DNA of 64,000 nucleotides from contig NZ_WTYY01000003.1 of assembly GCF_009827405.1 (NCBI RefSeq), positions 124,001 to 188,000 of the forward strand, written 5' to 3'. The notes beneath the pieces are model-generated. The model searched no databases and was not told where the DNA came from. It saw nothing but the letters and a program-made list of their open reading frames with translations. Shown here one piece after another: positions 51,777 through 60,395 of the stretch (position 1 is the stretch's first letter; each line of letters begins with the position of its first letter). Made by a program: the position numbers and the translations under genes. The stretch is from Alteraurantiacibacter aestuarii (GTDB taxonomy: Bacteria; Pseudomonadota; Alphaproteobacteria; Sphingomonadales; Sphingomonadaceae).

Positions 51777-53363
51777 CTAAGGCACCAGCACCGTATCCTT
51801 CGCCTCCGCGGCGGTCTGCGGATAATCGAGCGTGTAGTGCAGCCCGCGGCTTTCGTGGCGGGCCAGCGCGCTCTTGACGATCAGCTCGGCGCTCTGGTGC
51901 AGGTTGCGCAGTTCGATCAGGTCGGTGGTCACGCGGAAGTGGCCGTAATAATCCTCGATCTCGCCGCCCAGCATGGCGATGCGGTGCGCCGCGCGCTCCA
52001 GCCGCTTGGTGGTGCGGACAATGCCGACATAGTTCCACATGAAGCGGCGGATCTCGGTCCAGTTCTGCTTGATCACCACCTCTTCATCCGAATCGGTGAC
52101 GCGGCTTTCATCCCACTCGTGGATCGCGGGCGGAGCGGTGAAGCTGTCCCAGCTGGCGAGAATGTCCTTTGCCGCAGCATCGCCGAACACAAAGCATTCC
52201 AGCAGCGAGTTGGAGGCGAGGCGATTGGCCCCGTGCAGGCCGCTTTCGGTGCATTCGCCCGCCGCGTAAAGCCCGGGCAGATCGGTCCGCCCGTTGAGGT
52301 CAATCAGCACGCCGCCGCAGGTATAATGCTGCGCCGGCACAACCGGGATCGGGCCGGTGGTCATGTCGATCCCCAGCCCCAGCAGCTTTTCATGGATGGT
52401 GGGGAAGTGCTCGCGCACGAACTCCGCCGGCTGGTGGCTGATATCCAGATGGACGAAATCGAGGCCATAGCGCTTGATCTGGTCATCGATGGCGCGGGCG
52501 ACCACGTCGCGCGGGGCCAGCTCCATCCGCTCGGGATCGTAATCCGCCATGAAGCGGTGGCCGGTTTCAGGATGCAGCAGGTGCCCGCCCTCGCCGCGCA
52601 CGGCCTCCGTGATCAGGAAGTTCTTGACCTCCAGATTATACAGGCAGGTGGGGTGGAACTGCATCATCTCCATGTTGGAGACACGCGCACCGGCTCGCCA
52701 GGCCATGGCAATGCCATCTCCCGTGGCGCCGCGCGGCGCGGTGGAGAACTGGTAGACGCGTCCCGCCCCGCCCGCCGCCATCACCGTGGCGCGCGCGGTA
52801 TAGGCTTCCACCTTGCCGGTGGCGGTATCCAGCGCATAGGCGCCCCACACCCGGCCGGAGCCTGAATATTTCAGCTCGTTCCGGCCGGTGATCAGGTCCA
52901 CGCAGGTGCGATCGGGCAGCAGGGTGATGTTGGGATTTTCCTCTGCCGCCTTCAGCAGCGCGGCCTGTACCGCCCAGCCGGTGGCATCGTTGACGTGCAC
53001 GATCCGGCGGTGCGAATGGCCGCCTTCGCGGGTGAGGTGCAGGTCCTTGCCCTCGGCATTGAACGGCACGCCCAGTTCCACCAGCCGGGCAATTGCTGCG
53101 GGAGCCTGGCCGATGACGAATTCCACCGTCTCCAGATCGTTCAGGCCCGCGCCTGCCACCATCGTATCGCGGATGTGATCCTCGAACGTGTCGCCGGTAT
53201 CGAGCACGGCGGCGATCCCGCCCTGCGCCCATGCGGTGGAGCCGGAGTTGAGCGTGCCCTTGGCCAGCACCAGCACCTTCAGCCGCGTCGCCAGAGACAA
53301 TGCAGCCGTCAGCCCGGCAGCACCAGAGCCGATTACGAGGACGTCATAAGCCTTGCCAGTCAT
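51777..53363 (-). CDS. nadB: L-aspartate oxidase
   Basis: 528-residue FAD enzyme. VIGSGAAGLTAALSLA binds FAD; GGIAAVLD and HTREGGHSHRRIVH-type (LTREGGHSHRRIVHV) form the active site, and YTCGGVLIDLNGRTDLPGLYAAGE is diagnostic. It oxidises aspartate to iminoaspartate, the first step of de novo NAD synthesis. nadA and nadC are not in the window. Minus strand, 21 bp from the convergent DUF1330 gene. Confidence 0.96.
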   Translation of the reverse strand: MTGKAYDVLVIGSGAAGLTAALSLATRLKVLVLAKGTLNSGSTAWAQGGIAAVLDTGDTFEDHIRDTMVAGAGLNDLETVEFVIGQAPAAIARLVELGVPFNAEGKDLHLTREGGHSHRRIVHVNDATGWAVQAALLKAAEENPNITLLPDRTCVDLITGRNELKYSGSGRVWGAYALDTATGKVEAYTARATVMAAGGAGRVYQFSTAPRGATGDGIAMAWRAGARVSNMEMMQFHPTCLYNLEVKNFLITEAVRGEGGHLLHPETGHRFMADYDPERMELAPRDVVARAIDDQIKRYGLDFVHLDISHQPAEFVREHFPTIHEKLLGLGIDMTTGPIPVVPAQHYTCGGVLIDLNGRTDLPGLYAAGECTESGLHGANRLASNSLLECFVFGDAAAKDILASWDSFTAPPAIHEWDESRVTDSDEEVVIKQNWTEIRRFMWNYVGIVRTTKRLERAAHRIAMLGGEIEDYYGHFRVTTDLIELRNLHQSAELIVKSALARHESRGLHYTLDYPQTAAEAKDTVLVP

Positions 53364-53422
53364 GATGCGGACATGGCCTTAAGTGGGGACTTGGGCAAGT
53401 ATGGACCTTTAGCGTATGTCGC

Positions 53423-54418
53423 TCAGGCGGCCTGTTCGCTGAGCGCCAGCCGCTGACGCCGCGCCCGCAGGGCCGCGCGCAGGAAGCTGGTGATCGGCAG
53501 TTCCACCATCCGGTACACCGCCACGCCAAATACCGATGCCGCCACAATCGCCAGCGGCACCAGTGCCACGCCCGGCAGATGCGGGGCCACATACCAGGCG
53601 ATGAACTGCATCACGAAGATATGCGTGAGGTAGATGCTGTAGGACGCATCGCCCAGCAGCGCGGGCAGCTTCCAGTGCGGCAGGCGGCCATCGAGCGATC
53701 GGGCGCCCAGGACGATCAGCATTGCCGGGACCAGCACCGCCGCGACAACGCTGTCTGTGGCATATGGCACCAGCGCCATCATCGCCAGGCCAAGCGGCGC
53801 GCAGATTACCGGCAGGCGCAGGTTGAAATGCGCCATCGCCATCCCGCCAGCGAACAGCGCCAGCAGCGGATTTGCCAGGAATGCCGCCTGCGGTGGCAGC
53901 GGCAGCAGGCTGGCCAGCGCGGCATAGGCCAGCAGCATCGCGCAGGCCGCATACAGCCGCCATTGCTGCGGCACGAACAGCGCGGCGGCAAAGATCAGAT
54001 AGAAGAACATCTCGAAATTGAGCGACCAGCCCACCGCCAGCACTGGCGGGCGCGCCATGGGCAAGACCGGATCAAGCAGGAATACAAAGGCGAGCGAGGG
54101 GATCAGCCGGTCGGGCGCTAGATCGCTCCACAGCAGGCCCCATGCCAGGGTCGCCAGCCAGTACAGCGGCACGATGCGGATCAGGCGGCGCATCAGGAAT
54201 TCGCCCGCCCCGATGTCGCGCCCGGTGGTGGAAACCACCATCACGAAGCCGGAAATGACGAAGAAGATGGCCACCCCGTGCCTGAGCCATTCGACCGCCC
54301 GCATGTCCGCCACGGGCACGATGCCATAGCCGAAGCAATGGCAGGCAACCACCATCAGCGCGGCCAGCGCGCGCAGGTAATGGATCGAATACTGGTGTTG
54401 CTGGGCAGGCGCGTCCAT
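53423..54418 (-). CDS. Acyltransferase-3 (OafA-like) membrane protein
   Basis: 331 residues, about ten transmembrane helices. YLRALAALMVVACHC starts the acyltransferase-3 fold with its catalytic His, and GVAIFFVISGFVM and SYSIYLTHIF follow. Such proteins O-acylate surface polysaccharides or lipids across the inner membrane. No SGNH domain is fused. ATG at 54418 (TTG at 54433 in frame). Confidence 0.9.
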   Translation of the reverse strand: MDAPAQQHQYSIHYLRALAALMVVACHCFGYGIVPVADMRAVEWLRHGVAIFFVISGFVMVVSTTGRDIGAGEFLMRRLIRIVPLYWLATLAWGLLWSDLAPDRLIPSLAFVFLLDPVLPMARPPVLAVGWSLNFEMFFYLIFAAALFVPQQWRLYAACAMLLAYAALASLLPLPPQAAFLANPLLALFAGGMAMAHFNLRLPVICAPLGLAMMALVPYATDSVVAAVLVPAMLIVLGARSLDGRLPHWKLPALLGDASYSIYLTHIFVMQFIAWYVAPHLPGVALVPLAIVAASVFGVAVYRMVELPITSFLRAALRARRQRLALSEQAA

Positions 54419-54470
54419 CCGCCGGTCATGCAAGCAAAGTGATAAATATCCGGTTTAGGAGGCCCACTTC

Positions 54471-55496
54471 TCAGGCCTTCACCGCCTCCACCACGCTGAC
54501 TGCGGACGCAGTGGGGACCACGCGGGTCATCCTGAAGCCGCTTGCGGCCAGCAAGTGCTCATATTCACCCGGCGTGCGTTCGGCGCCGCCTGGGCCGACC
54601 AGCATCATCATGTCCAACACCTTGCCCGGATGCGGCTCATCGCTTTCGGGCAGCACCATCTCCACCAGCAGCAACCGGCCATCGTCGTGCATGGCCGCGT
54701 GGCAATGGCCAAGGATGGTGGCGCATTCCTGCTCATCCCAATCGTGGATGATGTGCGACATCAGATAGGCATCATGGCCCGTGGGCACACCGTCAAAGAA
54801 GCTGCCGCCGACAATCGAAACGCGGTCCGTCACGCCGAACTTGCCCAGCAGCGCGGGCGCATCGGCCACCACATGCGGCAGGTCATACAGCACGCCATGC
54901 AGGCCTTCATGGCGCGAGAGGATATGGCCAAGCATATTGCCCGATGCCCCGCCCACATCGACCAGCGATCCGATGCCCGAGAAATCATAGGCGGCAGCCA
55001 CCGCAGGCGGCTCCTTCCCGTGAATGCCGACCATCGTTTCGGAGAACATCTCCGCCATGCCGGGCACTTGCTGGATATGTTCGAACAGGCCCTTGCCATA
55101 GTGCTTCTCGAAACCCGGCTCCCCCGTGGTGAGCGAGTAATCGAGGTTTTCCCATGACGGGCTGACCAGCTTGCCGATCAGGCTGATCACGGTGGATCGG
55201 GCGGAACCGGGCGCGCCGGTCTTCAGCGCCTCTCCCATTTCGGTCAGGCTATAGGTGTGCGGGCCGACCGTTTCGACCAGCCCCATCCCTGTCAGCGTGC
55301 GCATGAAGCGGCGAAAGCTGGGCTGGTGCATGCCATATTCGGCGCACAGATCATCTGCCGTGCGCGGCGCGCCGGAAAACCTGTCTGCCAGCCCCATTTC
55401 CGCAGTCTGCCGCAGGATCTGGCTGGTCCAGTACCCCCAGGCGATATCCATCAGTTGCGCGGCGGCAGGCGGTGTTTCCAGATCATTGTCATTCAT
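54471..55496 (-). CDS. SAM-dependent O-methyltransferase (acetylserotonin-OMT type)
   Basis: 341 residues: N-terminal winged-helix dimerisation domain (AEYGMHQPSFRRFMRTLTGMGL) and C-terminal methyltransferase domain with LVDVGGASGNMLGHIL as SAM motif I, plus HIIHDWDEQECATILGH with the catalytic His. Family members methylate small hydroxylated, often aromatic, metabolites. Substrate unknown. Minus strand, alone. Confidence 0.9.
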   Translation of the reverse strand: MNDNDLETPPAAAQLMDIAWGYWTSQILRQTAEMGLADRFSGAPRTADDLCAEYGMHQPSFRRFMRTLTGMGLVETVGPHTYSLTEMGEALKTGAPGSARSTVISLIGKLVSPSWENLDYSLTTGEPGFEKHYGKGLFEHIQQVPGMAEMFSETMVGIHGKEPPAVAAAYDFSGIGSLVDVGGASGNMLGHILSRHEGLHGVLYDLPHVVADAPALLGKFGVTDRVSIVGGSFFDGVPTGHDAYLMSHIIHDWDEQECATILGHCHAAMHDDGRLLLVEMVLPESDEPHPGKVLDMMMLVGPGGAERTPGEYEHLLAASGFRMTRVVPTASAVSVVEAVKA

Positions 55497-55600
55497 GCGA
55501 ATCCTCCCCCAAGGTTCGCGACCCGGAGGAAGTCTACGCCTGTTGAGCGAAATGTAACGCGAAAAGCCGGGCGGCTGCCCAGCCTTGCCCCGGCCTTGCC

Positions 55601-55644
55601 TCAGCCCTGCCTCAGCCCTGCCTCAGCCCTGCCTCAGCCCTGCC
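55601..55644. repeat. Four 11-bp tandem repeats at ABC gene 3' end
   Basis: TCAGCCCTGCC repeated four times exactly, with one or two degraded copies before. The stop codon of the ABC gene lies in the last unit, so repeat number sets where the reading frame ends and how long the 3' region is. Confidence 0.92.
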
Positions 55645-56593
55645 CCACCTGGCTGGTCAGCTGCACGAACACGTCTTCCAGATCGGCTTCGCGGGTGGTC
55701 ACATCGTCCACCGTAAAGCCCTGTTCCTGCAATTTGGCGAGCACCTGTCCGGCGGTCATCTCGGACTTGTCATAGGTGACTTCGATCACCCGTTCGCCCG
55801 CCTTCACGCATTTGCGGAAGCGCGGATCGTGCGGCAGGTCGGTGATGTCGGCATCGACCGTGACCGCCACGATCTTCTCACCCATCATGCCCACCAGTTC
55901 GCGGGTGGGCTTGTTGGTGATCAGCTCACCGTGGTTGATGATGGCGATGCGGTCACACAATTGCTCCGCCTCCTCCAGGTAATGGGTGGTCAGCACCACG
56001 GTCACGCCCTGATCGTTGAGATCGCCCACCAGTTCCCACAGCTGGCGGCGCAGTTCCACGTCCACGCCTGCCGTCGGCTCATCCAGCACCAGGATCGGCG
56101 GCGAATGGACCATCGCCTTGGCGATCAGCAGGCGGCGCTTCATCCCGCCAGACAATGTGCGGGCATAGGCATCGCGCTTGTCTTCCAGCCGCACCGCGCG
56201 CAGCAGTTCCTCCGACCGGCGCAGAGACTTGGCGATGCCGTACATGCCGCCCTGATTCTCCAGCACCTCGAACGGGGTGAAGAACGGATCGAAGACGATT
56301 TCCTGCGGCACGATGCCGATGCAGGTCTTGGCGTTGCGGTGATCCCGGTCGATATCGTGGCCCCAGATCCTGATCGATCCGCTGGTCTTGTTGACCAACC
56401 CGGCCATGATGTTGATCAGCGTGGATTTGCCCGCGCCATTGGGGCCGAGCAGGCCGAACACGCCGCCTTGCGGCACATCGAAGGAAAGCCCCTTCAGCGC
56501 CAGCTTGGGCTCTGCCTTGTTGCTGCTGGCATATTGCTTGACGACGTCACGAATTTCGATCGCCGGGGAGTTATCTGGTGTTGTGTCAGGCAT
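55634..56593 (-). CDS. ABC transporter ATP-binding protein (ABC-2 export type)
   Basis: 319 residues: Walker A GLLGPNGAGKST, signature LSGGMKRR, Walker B ILVLDEPTAG with the following VDVELRR and the switch His. The C-terminal 80 residues form the extra domain seen in drug/polysaccharide-type ABC-2 ATPases. No permease is adjacent; the partner must be elsewhere. The 3' end lies in an 11-bp tandem repeat. Minus strand, divergent from the zinc-finger gene. Confidence 0.92.
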   Translation of the reverse strand: MPDTTPDNSPAIEIRDVVKQYASSNKAEPKLALKGLSFDVPQGGVFGLLGPNGAGKSTLINIMAGLVNKTSGSIRIWGHDIDRDHRNAKTCIGIVPQEIVFDPFFTPFEVLENQGGMYGIAKSLRRSEELLRAVRLEDKRDAYARTLSGGMKRRLLIAKAMVHSPPILVLDEPTAGVDVELRRQLWELVGDLNDQGVTVVLTTHYLEEAEQLCDRIAIINHGELITNKPTRELVGMMGEKIVAVTVDADITDLPHDPRFRKCVKAGERVIEVTYDKSEMTAGQVLAKLQEQGFTVDDVTTREADLEDVFVQLTSQVGQG

Positions 56594-56705
56594 GGGGCAT
56601 CCATTGGCCGCTTGCGGCGCGCAGGTAAAGTCCCCCCGGTTTGCAGCGCCGATCGGGCAGCAGCGATATTGCCTGAATCATGCTGACGATATAGGGCGTG
56701 TGCCC

Positions 56706-56930
56706 ATGGACAATGCACCCGAAACCACACTGGTCGATACCCCGCGCGTCAGCTGCGATGGCGCTGGCGAAATTCGCGGCGGCACCGGCTATCGCCCCGC
56801 CGCCCTGGGCCATCCGCGCGTGTATATGCAGATCGACGAGAAGGGCTTTGTCGATTGCGGATATTGCGACCGGCGATTCATCCTCAAGGGCGGCCCGGCG
56901 GATATCACGGCTGGCAAGCAGGCGGCCTGA
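56706..56930 (+). CDS. Zinc-finger protein related to complex I subunit NDUFS6
   Basis: 74 residues. The zinc ligands C17, H36, C51 and C54 (VSCDG, GHPRVYMQID, DCGYCDRRF) match the zf-CHCC family, the bacterial and mitochondrial homologue of NDUFS6. It associates with respiratory complex I in alphaproteobacteria and mitochondria. ATG at 56706 is the family start; longer in-frame starts run through the divergent ABC promoter. Confidence 0.9.
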   Translation: MDNAPETTLVDTPRVSCDGAGEIRGGTGYRPAALGHPRVYMQIDEKGFVDCGYCDRRFILKGGPADITAGKQAA

Positions 56931-57023
56931 TCCCGAAGGGTCTTCGGGCGATTTTCCCATCGATTCCGGTCAGCCTGTGTTAAGTAGCGATATGAGACTT
57001 TGTCCCATCTAGGGAGAATGACG

Positions 57024-57428
57024 ATGAAAAAGCTTCTTACACTTGCAGCCGCCAGCGCCGCATTGGCCCTGGGCGCAACTGCGGCACAGGCTGAAACCCG
57101 CCAGGAACGCGGCGAAACGCGCCTTGCTGAAATGCTCGAAGGCTATGAAGCCGGCGAATCGCAGAGCTGCATCACCACCTTCCGTTCCAATGATCTGCAG
57201 GTCATCCCGTATGTCGGGCTGGTCTATGACGCCGGGGACACGATCTACGTCGCCCGCGCTGTCAGGCCGGAACGCCTGCGCGATACCGATGTGCCTATCA
57301 TCGAACGCTTTGGCAGCCAGTTGTGCCGGACCGACGTGATCCGCACGATGGATCGCTATTCGCAGTTCGTGACCGGCGCCTTGTTCCTCGAAGATTTCGT
57401 GGCCTACAACAAGGTCGATCGCGGCTGA
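57024..57428 (+). CDS. Small secreted protein, unknown
   Basis: 134 residues: signal peptide (KKLLTLAAASAALALGATAAQA), then a helical Glu/Arg-rich start and a compact part with three cysteines (SCITTF, QLCRTDV). ATG 57024 sits 7 nt after AGGGAG; an ATG at 57018 is too close to that site. No family recognised. Nine bp before the DUF924 gene. Confidence 0.72.
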   Translation: MKKLLTLAAASAALALGATAAQAETRQERGETRLAEMLEGYEAGESQSCITTFRSNDLQVIPYVGLVYDAGDTIYVARAVRPERLRDTDVPIIERFGSQLCRTDVIRTMDRYSQFVTGALFLEDFVAYNKVDRG

Positions 57429-57437
57429 TCCAGACAG

Positions 57438-57992
57438 GTGGCTGCCGGGCAAAGAGGCTGGGCAGCCAACCTGCTGCACCTGTGGTTCCACCAGCTGGAC
57501 CCGCAAGACTGGTGGGGCGGATCGGACAAGGCCACCGCCATCCTGCGCAATGGCTTTGAACGCTGGCTGACAGCGCTGCAAAACCGCCCCGATCATGAAT
57601 TCCTGTCCGATCCGCACACCGCGCTGGCTGCCGTGCTGCTGTTCGATCAACTCCCCCGCAACCTCTATTCCGGCAGCGCCAAGGCGTTTGCCTTTGATGC
57701 CAAGGCGCGCGCGCTGACCCGCGCCGTGCTGGCGCGCGGGTGGGACAGTGGGCTGACACCGGCCCAGCGCCAGTTCCTGGCCCTGCCGCTGATGCACAGC
57801 GAGCAGATGGCCGACCAGCTGCTCGCTGTGCGCTATTACACGCAGCTTGGCCCGCGTTTTGGCATGCAGTTCGCGCGCGACCACCATGCCATAATCGCCC
57901 GCTTTGGCCGCTTTCCCCACCGCAATGAAGCTCTGGGCCGCACCAGCACTGCGGCGGAAATACGCGCGGTGAAGGCAGGCTTTGCCTGGTAG
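57438..57992 (+). CDS. DUF924 family protein
   Basis: 184 residues from a GTG at 57438. LHLWFHQLDPQDWWGGSDKA, VLLFDQLPRNLYSGSAKAF and FGRFPHRNEALGR are the DUF924 blocks; the all-helical, TPR-like fold has unknown function. Closely spaced with the preceding secreted protein gene. Confidence 0.9.
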   Translation: MAAGQRGWAANLLHLWFHQLDPQDWWGGSDKATAILRNGFERWLTALQNRPDHEFLSDPHTALAAVLLFDQLPRNLYSGSAKAFAFDAKARALTRAVLARGWDSGLTPAQRQFLALPLMHSEQMADQLLAVRYYTQLGPRFGMQFARDHHAIIARFGRFPHRNEALGRTSTAAEIRAVKAGFAW

Positions 57993-58102
57993 GGTGAATG
58001 GCCAGAGCGGCCCGGCCATTTACTTTTCATCCCGGCGGTGCCTAATCTGCGGTGAGGGCAGCCATTGAGACTTGCCCCGAGGAATATGCGGGGGATGGAA
58101 CG

Positions 58103-58537
58103 ATGAAATATGCCGTGTGGCTGCTCAGGCTGGGATTTGCCGCGTGGCTGGTGCCCGCAGGCCTCAACCATTTCTATCCGCTGTTCTACCAGCCGTATGG
58201 CAATGTGCCTGAAAGCACGGCGCTGATGACCGCGCTGATCGATTCCAGGCTGTTCGCGCTGGTCAAGGCCGTGGAGCTGTTTGCCGGGATCTGCCTGATA
58301 ACCGGCTGGCGCGTGCCGCTGGCGCTGGTGATGCTGCTGCCCGTCTCGTTCAACGTGTGGTACTGGGATGTGCCGTTGCAGGGCTGGGGCTCCGTTTCGG
58401 CCTATTATGGCTGGGCAGTGCTGGGCGCGAACCTGCTGTTGTGCCTCGCCTATATCCGCACCTACCTGCCCGTGCTGGCGATGCGCACGACGCCGCGCCT
58501 GCCCGGCTCACCCATGCTTTCAGGAGACGGCGCATGA
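58103..58537 (+). CDS. DoxX-like membrane protein 1
   Basis: 144 residues, four transmembrane helices: LLRLGFAAWLVPAGLNHFY, ALVKAVELFAGICLI, VPLALVMLLPVSFNVWYWD and the last helix around AVLGANLLLCLAYI. This is the DoxX/DUF4267 small quinol-related membrane fold. ATG at 58103. Its stop overlaps the next gene's start. Confidence 0.8.
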   Translation: MKYAVWLLRLGFAAWLVPAGLNHFYPLFYQPYGNVPESTALMTALIDSRLFALVKAVELFAGICLITGWRVPLALVMLLPVSFNVWYWDVPLQGWGSVSAYYGWAVLGANLLLCLAYIRTYLPVLAMRTTPRLPGSPMLSGDGA

Positions 58538-59157
58538 ACCGCCTGCTGCTGCCTGCCCGGCTGGTGTTCGGCCTGATCATGCTCGCCAACGGGCTGAGCC
58601 ATTTCTTCGGACAATTCCTGCCGATGCCCACCGGCACCATGCCGCTGGCCGTGCAATTGATGGAAGCGTTGCAATTCAGTGAGCTGATCAATGTCGCCAT
58701 GGGCATCCAGCTGGTGGCGGGTGCGCTGGTGCTGGCCGGGCTGTTCATGCCGCTGGCGCTGGCGGCAGTGATGCCGGTCAACGTCTGCGCGCTGTACTGG
58801 GCGCTGGTGCTGGAACGCGATCCGCTGTGGGCGCTGGTGGCCGTCATCGTGGTGGGGCTGAATGCGCTGCTGATGCTGGCGCATATGGATCATTACCGGC
58901 CGATGCTGGAGCGCCGCCCGCTTGCTGCGGGAGAGGGCGCTGAAAACGGCGAGTATTACGAATCGCTCTACGCCAATCCCGCCGGGCAGACCGCGCCGCG
59001 CAAGTTTGCGCTGGCGCTGCTGCCGCTGCTGGGCGCGGCGGCCTTCTTCCAGTTGATAGTGCCGGCCGTGTTCGCCTTCTTTTGCCTCGTGGTGTTGCTC
59101 TGGCCCGCCACCGTGCTGCTGCTGCGCACGGCACAAAGCGTGGTGGCCAGGGGCTGA
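58534..59157 (+). CDS. DoxX-like membrane protein 2
   Basis: 207 residues: an N-terminal DoxX-like domain (LVFGLIMLANGLSHFFGQFLP, VAMGIQLVAGALVLAGLF, PVNVCALYWALVLERD) then a linker and two more helices at the C-terminus. Similar in layout to the preceding protein, suggesting a tandem duplication followed by fusion of an extra membrane part. ATGA overlap at 58534 couples the two. Function unknown. Confidence 0.8.
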   Translation: MNRLLLPARLVFGLIMLANGLSHFFGQFLPMPTGTMPLAVQLMEALQFSELINVAMGIQLVAGALVLAGLFMPLALAAVMPVNVCALYWALVLERDPLWALVAVIVVGLNALLMLAHMDHYRPMLERRPLAAGEGAENGEYYESLYANPAGQTAPRKFALALLPLLGAAAFFQLIVPAVFAFFCLVVLLWPATVLLLRTAQSVVARG

Positions 59158-59208
59158 GACCGGTTTGAGGTCTTGGGCCGGGGGCTGCACCTGCGCTAGG
59201 AGCAGGGA

Positions 59209-59703
59209 ATGACCAGCGAACCCATCTTGATCCTCACCACCGGCGGCACGATCGACAAGCAGTATTTTGACGCGCTGAGCGAATATCAGGTGGGTGAAAG
59301 CACCGTGGGCATGCTGCTGCGCATTGGCCGCGTGGCGCATCCGTTCAGGATCGAGGAAGTGCTGCGCAAGGACAGCCTGGAGCTGACCGATGATGACCGC
59401 GCGCTGATCGCCGCGCGCGCCGCCGCCGCGCCCGAAAGCCGCATCGTCATCACCCACGGCACTGACACCATGACCGACACCGCCGGCGCGCTCGCCGCCA
59501 TTCCCGGCAAGACCATGGTCCTGACCGGAGCGCTCGCCCCCGCCCGCTTCACTGAAAGCGACGCCGCCTTCAACCTGGGCCTGGCCTTCGCCGCCGCCCA
59601 GACCTGCGCGCCGGGCGTCTACATCGCCATGAGCGGACAGGTGTTTGACGGGCTACGGGTGAAGAAGGACCGCGAGGCTGGGCGGTTTGTACAGATCGAA
59701 TAA
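59209..59703 (+). CDS. Short asparaginase-fold protein (N-terminal domain only)
   Basis: 164 residues with asparaginase catalytic motifs TTGGTID (T14) and THGTDTM in about the right spacing. Typical type I/II enzymes have about 330 residues and use residues from both domains of the partner; the C-terminal half is absent here. Such short forms are common in alphaproteobacteria. Activity uncertain. Confidence 0.85.
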   Translation: MTSEPILILTTGGTIDKQYFDALSEYQVGESTVGMLLRIGRVAHPFRIEEVLRKDSLELTDDDRALIAARAAAAPESRIVITHGTDTMTDTAGALAAIPGKTMVLTGALAPARFTESDAAFNLGLAFAAAQTCAPGVYIAMSGQVFDGLRVKKDREAGRFVQIE

Positions 59704-59773
59704 TAAGAGCCCTTGAATGGATTCGACCTAGTGAATCTGTGTCGTAATCACCAACAGATGTAATACTAAACTT

Positions 59774-59791
59774 CACTATTCCCAAACCGTG
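59774..59791. repeat. att-like direct repeat, distal copy
   Basis: Minus-strand CACGGTTTGGGAATAG resembles the guaA 3' end CACGATTGAGTGGGAATGAG, sharing CACG-TT and TGGGAAT with a 3-nt gap. It forms the 3' end of the hypothetical gene. Confidence 0.5.
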
Positions 59792-60375
59792 TGCAACTTG
59801 CTTCCCCATAGGATATGCACGGATTGAAACCTTCTTGCAGCAATCTCTGTTGCCGACTTAAACTGCTCTTCGATCTGCTGCCCTTCGGATCCGTAATCGC
59901 TCTCGTTTAGATAGATAATCAAGGAGCAATTAGGGGCATAAGGCTTTTCTGCTTTCTTTGCCGCCGCTCGTTTCAAGAGAGTGTAAGTAGTCGAAGCGGT
60001 GAGCCATTGTTCAGATGGATGCTCTCTCAGCACGGTCTGACCAGCACTATGCGCCTCCAAATCTTCACGATACTCATCGCCCCGACGTCGAGGTAACATC
60101 GCTTCAGTTGCTTCGAAATGTCGGGTTAAACTGCCAAAGCGCGCCGCGAAATCAGGGAACGGCTCAGGATGCAAGAGCCTGACTTGATCAGCTTTGCTCA
60201 GTTTACCAAATTCAGCAGCGATCCAAGCATCACGCCAAAACTGTGTGCCATGCTCAATCATAGGAGAAAACCTTCCTAATTCGAGACGGCACTCCATAAC
60301 TAGATTGGAAAAGACGTCTGGGCCCTGCCATTCAGACAGGCGCAAGCGCCATTCTGATTTTAAGTCTGCAGACAC
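59776..60375 (-). CDS. Unknown protein in probable island remnant after guaA
   Basis: 199 residues from a GTG at 60375, one base after the guaA stop (an ATG at 60420 inside guaA is in frame). Helix-rich; no recognised domain. GC and codon use (TTA, AGA, ATA, AAA) are clearly lower in GC than all neighbours, a sign of transfer. It ends in VWE-stop, close to guaA's own EWE-stop, and lies between two att-like repeats. Location and composition suggest an accessory or defence-type gene left by an integrated element. Confidence 0.6.
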   Translation of the reverse strand: MSADLKSEWRLRLSEWQGPDVFSNLVMECRLELGRFSPMIEHGTQFWRDAWIAAEFGKLSKADQVRLLHPEPFPDFAARFGSLTRHFEATEAMLPRRRGDEYREDLEAHSAGQTVLREHPSEQWLTASTTYTLLKRAAAKKAEKPYAPNCSLIIYLNESDYGSEGQQIEEQFKSATEIAARRFQSVHILWGSKLHTVWE

Positions 60376-60376
60376 C

Positions 60377-60395
60377 TCATTCCCACTCAATCGTG
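60377..60395. repeat. att-like direct repeat at guaA 3' end
   Basis: The last codons of guaA (GAG TGG GAA TGA) are a known integration site of genomic islands. A related sequence occurs 600 bp away at 59774-59791. Confidence 0.5.

Noticed and set aside
55601-55644. CRISPR-like array or coding repeat
   Set aside because: 11-bp units with no spacers; only the last unit touches coding sequence.
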